In this document: positions 26,427-33,066 of the stretch, piece by piece | Numbering within the stretch: the stretch's first letter is position 1 | How the letters are laid out: each line of letters opens with the position of its first letter | Assembly (NCBI RefSeq): GCF_018449655.1 | Contig: NZ_JAAVUX010000014.1 | Span: forward strand, 62,001 to 126,000 | From: Pseudomonas sp. dw_358 | GTDB taxonomy: Bacteria > Pseudomonadota > Gammaproteobacteria > Pseudomonadales > Pseudomonadaceae | Direction: 5' to 3' | Length of the DNA: 64,000 nt | Notes under the pieces: generated by a model | Database searches by the model: none | Told to the model about the DNA's origin: nothing | The model's input: only the letters and a program-made list of their open reading frames with translations | Translations under genes and position numbers: made by a program

Positions 26427-26436
26427 GGATCGCGCC

Positions 26437-26991
26437 ATGGCCGAACATGCCTTCGCACTGGTGGACAGCACCTTCACCGAGTTTCTCACCGACGACCTGC
26501 TGGTCAAGCCAGCCGAGCAGGCCTGGGAGAAAAGCGACTACTACGCCCTGCGGCGCGCGGTGTTTTCCCAGGAGCAGCAATTGCTTGCCCAGGACAAGGA
26601 CGACAAGGACTTCGGCGCCCTGCCCATCGTCGCCGTGGCCCATCACTGCGGCATGCCCGACCAGGTCATCGGCGCGGTGCGCATCTACCCGAGCGAGCCT
26701 GGCCTCTGGTACGGCGGCCGGCTGTGCGTGGCGCGGGCCTATCGGCGCCACGCAATGATCGGCAAGGCGCTGGTCAACGAGGCAGTATCACGGGCGCTGG
26801 ACCTGGGCTGCGAGCGTTTCCTGGCGACGGTGCAGGTGGTCAACGAAGCCTGGTTCCACCGTTTGCACTGGCGCAGCCTCGACACCCTCCAACTGCTGGG
26901 CCAGCCCCACGTGTTGATGGAGGCGCAACTCGACGCCTACCCGTTCATGCCGCGCCGCGTAGCCCTGAGCCGAGCACGCCGCCATGACTGA
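26437..26991 (+). CDS. nitE: GNAT-like N-acetyltransferase of the Nit1C cluster (MSMEG_0567 N-terminal type)
   Basis: This 184-residue protein shows a GNAT fold: beta strands IVAVAHHCG...VIGAVRIYPSEPGLWYGGRLCVARAYRRHAMIGKALVNEAV, where the R-x-x-x-x-I-G-K-A segment corresponds to the acetyl-CoA pyrophosphate loop (Q/R-x-x-G-x-G/A). In mycobacteria this domain is fused to the AIR-synthase-like domain encoded by the next gene; here they are separate, overlapping by 8 nt. The start is the ATG at 26437 10 nt after the radical SAM stop, preceded by GAGGA. The acetyl acceptor is unknown. Confidence 0.85.
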   Translation: MAEHAFALVDSTFTEFLTDDLLVKPAEQAWEKSDYYALRRAVFSQEQQLLAQDKDDKDFGALPIVAVAHHCGMPDQVIGAVRIYPSEPGLWYGGRLCVARAYRRHAMIGKALVNEAVSRALDLGCERFLATVQVVNEAWFHRLHWRSLDTLQLLGQPHVLMEAQLDAYPFMPRRVALSRARRHD

Positions 26992-27964
26992 TCTGGACAC
27001 CCTGCTCGCCCGCTTGCGGGATACCCCGGCCATGGCCGCCAAGTGCGCCATCCAGCAACCGGCCCGGCACTTCGGTGCGGCTCCAGGCCATGATCGTTAT
27101 GCGTTGCCCGGCGACGACACCGCCGCGATTCGCTGTGGTGATCAGTACCAGTTATTGGCCATCGAAGGCATGTTGCCGGCGTTCGTCGAGCAGGCCCCAT
27201 GGTTCGCCGGTTGGTCGGCGGTGATGGCCAACATCAGCGATATCACCGCAATGGGCGGCCGGGCGACAGCCGTGGTCAATGCCTATTGGCACAATGAGGC
27301 CGCCGCCGCCGATGAGGTGTTGGCGGGCATCCGCGCCGCCTGCGAGGCCTATGGGCTACTGCTGGCCGGCGGCCACACCAGCGTCGCCCCCGGCAATCCG
27401 ACGGCACTGGCGGTGGCCATCACCGGCTGGGCGCGCAGCCTGCTGTCGACCTGGCACGTGGCGCCGGGACAGACCCTGGCCACGGTAGTCGACCTGGACG
27501 GCCAGTGGCATGGCGACGCCCCCTACTGGAAAGCCTTCGAACACTGCACGCCGGCACGGCTGCGATCCAAGCTCGACGTCATCCCGCGCCTGGCCGAGGC
27601 CGGGCTGCTGCTGGCCGCCAAGGACATCAGCAATGCCGGGCTGCTGGGCACGCTTTTGATGCTGCTCGAACCCACCGGCTGCGGTGCCCGCGTGCACCTG
27701 GATCATTTGCCGCGCCCCGCTGACGGCGACCTGGAGCGCTGGCTGCAGGCGTTCCCCAGCTACGGTTTCGTCTTCACCCTCGCCCCTGAGCATCTCGCGG
27801 TGGTGCAGGCAGCGTTCGCTTTCGAAGGCCTGCACTGTGTGGGCATCGGCCAGATCGATGACAGCGCCTGCCTGCACGTGGCGCGCGATGGCGAAAGCCG
27901 CCCTTTCTGGAACTTGGCCGAACAGCCCTTTACCGGTTTCACCCAACCCCACAAGGAACACTGA
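26984..27964 (+). CDS. nitF: AIR-synthase-like (PurM/SelD/ThiL superfamily) protein of the Nit1C cluster
   Basis: This 326-residue protein belongs to the PurM/ThiL/SelD ATP-binding superfamily (sll0787-type). The ATP/Mg face is seen in ALPGDDTAAIRCGDQYQLLAIEGMLPAFV and in WSAVMANISDITAMGGRATAVVNAYW, where the N-x-S-D-I-x-A-M-G-G motif coordinates Mg-ATP. KDISNAGLLGTLLMLLEPTGCGARV forms the C-terminal domain. Members activate a carboxyl, amide or selenide by phosphorylation, so this enzyme may phosphorylate an intermediate of the Nit1C pathway. Start overlaps nitE; the next gene begins 1 nt after the stop. Confidence 0.85.
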   Translation: MTDLDTLLARLRDTPAMAAKCAIQQPARHFGAAPGHDRYALPGDDTAAIRCGDQYQLLAIEGMLPAFVEQAPWFAGWSAVMANISDITAMGGRATAVVNAYWHNEAAAADEVLAGIRAACEAYGLLLAGGHTSVAPGNPTALAVAITGWARSLLSTWHVAPGQTLATVVDLDGQWHGDAPYWKAFEHCTPARLRSKLDVIPRLAEAGLLLAAKDISNAGLLGTLLMLLEPTGCGARVHLDHLPRPADGDLERWLQAFPSYGFVFTLAPEHLAVVQAAFAFEGLHCVGIGQIDDSACLHVARDGESRPFWNLAEQPFTGFTQPHKEH

Positions 27965-27965
27965 C

Positions 27966-28292
27966 ATGCCCGCCGTGACCCTGCGCCTGCGCTGGCCCGA
28001 TGGCCAACAGAACACCGCCTACTCGCCGTCCACGGCGATTTTCGATCACTTGGAGGCCGGCCAACGCTACGCCATCGCCGACTTCATGGCCCGCGCCGCC
28101 AGCGGCCTGAATGCCGCCAGTGAGCGGGTCAAGACCGTGAAGGGATTCTATTGCAGTTCGGCCATGGACAGCCTGGCCGGGTTGCGCCTGCAGGCCCGGC
28201 TGTATACCGAGGCCGATGCCCAGGTCGAGGTGCTGGAGTTGGCCATCCAGGGCGCCGGGCAGGTGCATGCCAGCGGGTACGGCGAGATTTGA
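27966..28292 (+). CDS. nitG: Nit1C conserved small protein (MSMEG_0570 family)
   Basis: This 108-residue cytoplasmic protein is of the 'MSMEG_0570 family nitrogen starvation response' type. It begins at the ATG just after the nitF stop. The first half reads as a beta hairpin (VTLRLRWPDGQQNTAYSPSTAIFDHL) followed by helices (YAIADFMARAASGLNAASERVKTVKGFYCSSAMDSLAGL). The stretch GFYCSS with one cysteine is the only candidate reactive site. Found with NitB, it is a marker of the cluster. No biochemical function is known to me. Confidence 0.82.
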   Translation: MPAVTLRLRWPDGQQNTAYSPSTAIFDHLEAGQRYAIADFMARAASGLNAASERVKTVKGFYCSSAMDSLAGLRLQARLYTEADAQVEVLELAIQGAGQVHASGYGEI

Positions 28293-28362
28293 TCCCACAA
28301 GCGCTCTCTGCCCGTTCGGCCCTGTGGTGATTCCCACCCCCCATTCAAAAGGAGCCCCTCCC

Positions 28363-29631
28363 ATGTCCCACTACAGCACCATCATCGTCGGCGGCGGCCA
28401 GGCCGGCCTGTCGGCCAGCCACTACCTGCAAGCCCATGACATCGACCACCTGGTCCTGGAAAAACACCAGCTGACCCACACCTGGCGCCAACAGCGCTGG
28501 GACGCCTTCAGCCTGGTCACGCCCAATTGGCAGTGTGCCCTGCCCGGCCATGCCTACGACGGCGACGACCCTCATGGCTTCATGGTTCGCGAAGAAATCA
28601 TCGCCTACCTGGACGACTTCATCCGCAAGGTCGACGCACCGGTGCAGGAAGGTGTCAGCGTCGAACGCCTGACACCGCGTGCCGAAGGCGGGTTTTTGCT
28701 GAGCACCACGGCAGGCGAGTTCAGTGCCGACCAGGTGATCGTCGCCAGCGGGGGCTACCACACGCCGATCATTCCCCGTCTGGCCGAGCGGCTGCCGGCC
28801 AACATCCAGCAGTTGCACTCAGAACAGTACCGCAATCCCCAGGGGCTGCCCGAGGGCGCGGTGCTGGTGGTGGGCAGCGGCCAGTCTGGTGCGCAGATCG
28901 CCGAAGACCTGCACCTGGCCGGGCGCAGGGTTTTCCTGGCAGTGGGTGACGCACCGCGTTGCGCGCGGTTTTACCGGGGCAAGGATGTGGTCGACTGGCT
29001 GGCCGAGATGGGCTACTACGACATCGGCGTCGACCGCCACCCGCTGCGTGAAGGGGTACGCGACAACACCAACCACTATGTCACCGGCCGCGACGGCGGC
29101 CGCGACATCGACCTGCGCCGCTTTGCCCTCGAGGGCATGCAGCTCTATGGCCGCCTGCAGGGTCTGGACGGCACCCTGCTGCAGTTCAGCGAAAACCTCG
29201 ACAGCAGCCTGCTAGCCGCCGACGCCGTGTACAACCGCATCAATGCCAGCATCGACACGTTCATCCTTGAACAGAACATCGAGGCGCCGGCCGGGAATCC
29301 TTACGCCCCGCTATGGGCCCCGGCGCAGGAGCGCCCGACGCTGGACCTGGCCAGTGCCGGCATCACCAGCGTGATCTGGTGCATCGGCTTCACCCCGGAC
29401 TTCACCTGGGTCGATGCGCCGGTGTTCAATGGCCGTGGCTACCCAGCCCATGAACGCGGCGTCAGTGGCCAGGCCGGCCTGTACTTCCTCGGCCTGCCCT
29501 GGCTGTACACCTGGGGCTCCGGGCGCTTCAGCGGCGTGGCCCGGGACGCCGAGCATCTGGTGCAACACCTGGTTCAGCGCCGGGCCGCCAGCGCTGCCGG
29601 ATCCGCGCCGCGCACGCTGCACAGCGCGTAG
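28363..29631 (+). CDS. nitH: Flavin-dependent oxidoreductase of the Nit1C cluster (MSMEG_0569 family, FMO-like)
   Basis: This 422-residue flavoprotein starts at an ATG 9 nt after AAAGGAG (28347-28353). The FAD motif is TIIVGGGQAGLSASHYL (~4-20), and the NADPH-binding motif VLVVGSGQSGAQIAEDL lies near 167-183. Between them W-F/W-rich loops (TWRQQRWDAFSLVTPNW) resemble flavin-containing monooxygenases. The C-terminal block YFLGLPWLYTWGSGRFSGVARDAEHL closes the FAD site. It is the last Nit1C gene and may supply the oxidative step that makes cyanide nitrogen available or activates a substrate. Its last 58 coding bases overlap the end of the convergent NCS1 permease gene. Confidence 0.88.
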   Translation: MSHYSTIIVGGGQAGLSASHYLQAHDIDHLVLEKHQLTHTWRQQRWDAFSLVTPNWQCALPGHAYDGDDPHGFMVREEIIAYLDDFIRKVDAPVQEGVSVERLTPRAEGGFLLSTTAGEFSADQVIVASGGYHTPIIPRLAERLPANIQQLHSEQYRNPQGLPEGAVLVVGSGQSGAQIAEDLHLAGRRVFLAVGDAPRCARFYRGKDVVDWLAEMGYYDIGVDRHPLREGVRDNTNHYVTGRDGGRDIDLRRFALEGMQLYGRLQGLDGTLLQFSENLDSSLLAADAVYNRINASIDTFILEQNIEAPAGNPYAPLWAPAQERPTLDLASAGITSVIWCIGFTPDFTWVDAPVFNGRGYPAHERGVSGQAGLYFLGLPWLYTWGSGRFSGVARDAEHLVQHLVQRRAASAAGSAPRTLHSA

Positions 29632-31058
29632 TAAACCAGCCCACCGAGTATCGAACCGGTAAACCAACCGTAGTCGTAGAACCAGCTGAACGCGCTGCTG
29701 CCCAAGGACAGCAGCGTCAGCAACACCGGCACCGCCAAGGCAATGAAGCCCAGCCAGTTCCAGGCCGGGTAGACGTCGTCGCGGTACAGCCCGGCCAGGT
29801 CCAGGATCTGCTTCTTGATCAGGAAATAGTCGACCACCATGATGCCAGCAATCGGCCCCAACAGGCTGGAATAGCCCAGCAGCCAGTTGGAGTAGACGGT
29901 TTCCAGGCTCAGGTCAGAGTGCAGCCAGCCGAGTTTCTTCAGCAGTTCATGGCCCATCAGCAGCAAGCCTGTCAGGCCGGTCAGCAAGACGGCGCGGGTC
30001 CGGCCGATCAACTTCGGTGCGATGTTCTGAAAGTCGTTGGTGGGCGAGACAATGTTCGCCGCCGTGTTGGTCGCCAAGGTTGCGACCACGATCAAAGCCA
30101 TGGCCACCGCTACCCAGAACGGGCTGTCGATATGTCCGATCAGGCTCACCGGGTCGGAGACGCGTTCACCCACCAGGGTGACGGACGCAGCGGTCATCAC
30201 CACCCCCAGCGAGGCAAACAGGAACATGGTCAGCGGCAGGCCGAGGATCTGCCCGACGATCTGCGCCTTCTGGCTTTTGGCGTAGCGGCTGAAGTCGGGG
30301 ATGTTCAAGGACAGCGTGGCCCAGAAGCCGACCATGGCCGTCAGCCCGGCGCAGAAGTAGCCGACCATGCTGGCGCCTTCGGGTCTCTTGGGCGGCTGCG
30401 CCAACAGCTCGGTCATCGACACATGGGGCATGGCCCAGCTCAGCAGGCCTGCACCCACCAGCAGCAACAAGGGTGCCGAGAGGGTTTCCAGCCACTTGAT
30501 GGACTCGGCGCCGCGGATGACCACCCACAGGTTCAAGGCCCAGAACAGCATGAAGCCGATGACCTCGCCGGTGCCCCCCAGGCTCTTCCAGGCCGGGAGA
30601 ATCGAGCCCAGAAACAGCGAGATGGCCAGGCCGCCGAACATCGTCTGGATGCCGAACCAGCCGCAGGCCACAAGGGCACGCACCAGGCAGGGTACGTTGG
30701 AGCCGATGACGCCAAATGACGAACGCAACAGCACCGGAAACGGAATGCCGTACTGGGTGCCGGCGAACGCGTTGAGGGTCAAGGGGATCAGCACGATGAT
30801 GTTGGCCAGCAGAATGGCAATCAGCGCCTCGCCCACCGACAGGCCGAAATAGGAGGTCAGCACGCCGCCCAGGGTGTAAGTCGGCACGCAGATGGACATG
30901 CCCACCCACAGGGCAGTGATGTGCCAGGTGTTCCAGGTGCGCTCGTGCACCTGGGTGGGGGCGATGTCGGGGTTGTAGCGCGGGCTGTCCAGTACATCAC
31001 TGCCCGCGTGCAGTTCGAAAAGCCCGTTGCGTTCGCTGACGCGCGAGAATTGCTCCAT
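29574..31058 (-). CDS. NCS1-family nucleobase/hydantoin:cation symporter
   Basis: This 494-residue inner-membrane importer has 12 predicted helices in the LeuT-like arrangement of NCS1 proteins. The N-terminus (ERTWNTWHITALWVGMSICVPTYTLGG) and helix 3 (ALVACGWFGIQTMFGGLAI) carry the Trp and Gln that bind substrate in the hydantoin carrier Mhp1. Helix 6 has the conserved FWATLSLNIPDFSRYAKS. Helix 8 holds ATLATNTAANIVSPTNDF, where Asn/Ser positions coordinate the cation. Likely substrates are cytosine, uracil, allantoin or hydantoin-like amides. Its 3' end overlaps nitH by 58 nt in opposite orientation. Whether it serves the Nit1C pathway is not shown by the sequence; it has its own upstream region. 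Confidence 0.88.
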   Translation of the reverse strand: MEQFSRVSERNGLFELHAGSDVLDSPRYNPDIAPTQVHERTWNTWHITALWVGMSICVPTYTLGGVLTSYFGLSVGEALIAILLANIIVLIPLTLNAFAGTQYGIPFPVLLRSSFGVIGSNVPCLVRALVACGWFGIQTMFGGLAISLFLGSILPAWKSLGGTGEVIGFMLFWALNLWVVIRGAESIKWLETLSAPLLLLVGAGLLSWAMPHVSMTELLAQPPKRPEGASMVGYFCAGLTAMVGFWATLSLNIPDFSRYAKSQKAQIVGQILGLPLTMFLFASLGVVMTAASVTLVGERVSDPVSLIGHIDSPFWVAVAMALIVVATLATNTAANIVSPTNDFQNIAPKLIGRTRAVLLTGLTGLLLMGHELLKKLGWLHSDLSLETVYSNWLLGYSSLLGPIAGIMVVDYFLIKKQILDLAGLYRDDVYPAWNWLGFIALAVPVLLTLLSLGSSAFSWFYDYGWFTGSILGGLVYYALCSVRGADPAALAARR

Positions 31059-31168
31059 GGCCGCTGTCCCTTTTTATAGTGAGGGTGTATTGGGTGCAGT
31101 CACGTAGCCAAAAGCATGCCGACGGCGCCGACGGCGTGCGGGTACCCGCGCCGAAACCATCGCATTTC

Positions 31169-31184
31169 ATTGATAATCATCAAT
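31169..31184. promoter_or_regulatory. Inverted repeat ATTGAT-N4-ATCAAT upstream of the NCS1 permease
   Basis: Two perfect 6-bp arms are separated by AATC, in an AT-rich patch about 110 nt upstream of the permease start. A second dyad, GGACC-GACT-GGTCC, lies at 31205-31218. Either could be an operator for the permease gene; the controlling protein is unknown. Confidence 0.35.
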
Positions 31185-31221
31185 TTTAAAAAATGGTCTG
31201 TTTCGGACCGACTGGTCCAAA

Positions 31222-31239
31222 GGCCCGTCATGACGGGCC
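31222..31239. terminator. Palindromic hairpin downstream of the Kdo hydroxylase gene
   Basis: An 18-bp perfect palindrome (GGCCCGTC-AT-GACGGGCC as DNA) lies 49 nt beyond the stop of the minus-strand Kdo hydroxylase gene, followed on that strand by a short TTT. It is a plausible terminator, but an operator for the permease cannot be excluded. Confidence 0.5.
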
Positions 31240-31287
31240 ATGCGGGTGTACCAGACTCAATTTGGTGCGGCGCCGAGCGAGTACGCG

Positions 31288-32154
31288 CTATACCAGCTCG
31301 CGACCCAAGACCCGCTCCAGCACCTTGACCGGCGACAGCTGCGCATTGCGCATGTACTTCACTGGCAGCAGGAAGGTCTGCTCCATGGCGTAGCGGCCGC
31401 TCATTGCGGCATGGGGCACCTGGTCGGTGTAGACCAGCCAGGTGGTGCCGGGGGCGAATTCGTGGGTCAATTGGTCACCGGACTGATACGCCGCGTCGGC
31501 CTTGAGGCTGTCGTGCAGGCGCAGCATGTGGTGGTCATATGCCGTGCGGCGGGACTTGGTGATGTGCAGCCAATTGAGCAGCTGACTGGAACCCCACAAA
31601 GGTCCCGGCAGTTCATAGCGCCTGGCGACGTCCTCGAACGACCCACCGACCCGCCAGACCCGCGATTCGCCAAAAGGGTTCACGTTGCTGAACACCCGCA
31701 GGATCCGCCGCCCTTGCACGGGCGAGGACGGGAAGCTGTCGACGTGCAGACGGGTATCGTCCTTGCGCCACGAGGTCGGGCGCCCGGAGATTTCCTGCGG
31801 GCGGAAGCTGGTGCGGGCCACTTGCAGGCCATCGGTGTAAGGCGCCAGAACGGTGCGCACCAGGGTCTGGCTGTAGTCGGCGTAGCGGGCCAGCAACCCG
31901 TGCAGCACTTGCAATTCGGCAGGGCCGGCGTTGCAGCCTTTGAGTTCGCCGGTGGCCGAGGAGTAGCTGATGTTCTTGCTGTCACCCAGCAGGCTGGACT
32001 GGGAAAGGGCCCGCTCCTGCTCGGTGAATACGAAAGGCAGATGCTCGAACGCCACCACGTCACCCGCTTCCAGCGCCGCGATGACCCCGTCGCGTTCGTG
32101 CGCGTCGGCAGGCGCTTGCCAATCTTCACGGCCAAAGGCCAATACTTGTGTCAT
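31288..32154 (-). CDS. kdoO: Kdo hydroxylase family Fe(II)/2-oxoglutarate dioxygenase (KdoO-like)
   Basis: This 288-residue protein resembles KdoO, which hydroxylates the outer or inner Kdo sugar of lipid A-core to Ko. The metal triad appears as His137-x-Asp139 (RLHVDSFPSSP) and His248 (TDQVPHAAMSG). The block QGRRILRVFSNVNPFGESRVWRVGG is typical of this family. No signal peptide or full membrane span is evident, so it acts at the cytoplasmic face. The start at 32154 has no strong ribosome site, but it is the first ATG of the conserved region. A small methyltransferase gene lies 131 nt upstream in the same direction. Change of the LPS inner core is the expected role. Confidence 0.82.
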   Translation of the reverse strand: MTQVLAFGREDWQAPADAHERDGVIAALEAGDVVAFEHLPFVFTEQERALSQSSLLGDSKNISYSSATGELKGCNAGPAELQVLHGLLARYADYSQTLVRTVLAPYTDGLQVARTSFRPQEISGRPTSWRKDDTRLHVDSFPSSPVQGRRILRVFSNVNPFGESRVWRVGGSFEDVARRYELPGPLWGSSQLLNWLHITKSRRTAYDHHMLRLHDSLKADAAYQSGDQLTHEFAPGTTWLVYTDQVPHAAMSGRYAMEQTFLLPVKYMRNAQLSPVKVLERVLGRELV

Positions 32155-32285
32155 TTCAATCCACCTGTTTACTCGGCGCTGCCCGGCCCCCGCTCAAGGC
32201 AACCCTCTGATGTCTGTGACAAATGTAACAGAATGATTCTTGTGCAAGCGCGATTTTCAGAACTTTCATTGACCTGAAGGTCCGG

Positions 32286-32921
32286 TCAGGGCTTGCGCAG
32301 CAGGTAGATCCGCGCCATCGACCAGCACGCCAGGGTGTCCAGCCGCGCCTGGATCTTGAACCCGGCCTGACGGAACTCCACTTCGGCCTCGGCACGCACC
32401 TTGGCAGCGCCGGCCTGGTGACGGTGACGCCAAGGGCTGAGCGCCGGGTCGCTCCAAAGGGCAACGATCACCGTGTCGCGGCTGACCCGGTAGCACTCGC
32501 GCAACAAGGCCATACGCCGTTCGGGGTCGGTGATCTGCTGCAGGCTGTGCATGCAGAGAATGCTGTCCACCGCGTTGTCGGACAGATCGATGGGGGCCAA
32601 CGCCGTCTGCAGTGGCCGGATATGGTCCAGCACCGCCGAGCCATGGGCGGCCAGCGCGGTTTCCAGGGCGTCGAGGGTGGTGTCGGCGGCGATCACCACG
32701 CGGTTGCTTTTGCCCGTCAGCAACGGCCAGAACCGGCCCGCTCCGCAGGGCAAGTCCAGTACCAGACCGGGGTCACCCGCCAAGGCCAGGGCCTTGCGCG
32801 TCAGCTTGAACTGGCGCCGCTGCGTCCAGCTCGCAGCCCTGAGCGCCGCGGCTGATTCAGGCGCGGTGGCAAAGGCAGGCGGCAGTTTGAGCTGGGCTGG
32901 ATTTCCCACGGCAGGCTCCAT
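32286..32921 (-). CDS. Class I SAM-dependent methyltransferase
   Basis: This is a 211-residue cytoplasmic methyltransferase. The SAM-binding motif I is LVLDLPCGAGRFWPLL (residues ~52-67), and motif II is VVIAADTTLDAL with the acidic residue binding the ribose. SILCMHSLQQITDPERRMALLRECYRVSR is motif IV and helix, like that of Methyltransf_11 enzymes. WTQRRQFKLTRKALAL near the N-terminus is a substrate-side helix. Its place just upstream of the Kdo hydroxylase gene suggests a link to LPS core, but the acceptor is unknown. The start at 32921 lacks an obvious ribosome site. Confidence 0.82.
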   Translation of the reverse strand: MEPAVGNPAQLKLPPAFATAPESAAALRAASWTQRRQFKLTRKALALAGDPGLVLDLPCGAGRFWPLLTGKSNRVVIAADTTLDALETALAAHGSAVLDHIRPLQTALAPIDLSDNAVDSILCMHSLQQITDPERRMALLRECYRVSRDTVIVALWSDPALSPWRHRHQAGAAKVRAEAEVEFRQAGFKIQARLDTLACWSMARIYLLRKP

Positions 32922-33011
32922 TGGGCATGGAGCGCACGGTAATCAGGGCGGGATCAAGGAGAAGTCGTTGATCTGTGAAAAAAGTGTCGTGATGGTTACA
33001 TGAGCGACAGG

Positions 33012-33047
33012 GCCGCGATGTCCCTGCCAGGACAGGCACATCGCGGC
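33012..33047. terminator. Terminator-like hairpin after the RND efflux operon
   Basis: Perfect 10-bp arms GCCGCGATGT and ACATCGCGGC enclose an inner CCTG/CAGG stem. The hairpin starts 20 nt beyond the stop of the RND permease gene on the minus strand. There is no long T-run, so termination is inferred from position and stability. Confidence 0.6.
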
Positions 33048-33066
33048 ATACCTCACGCCACAGACC

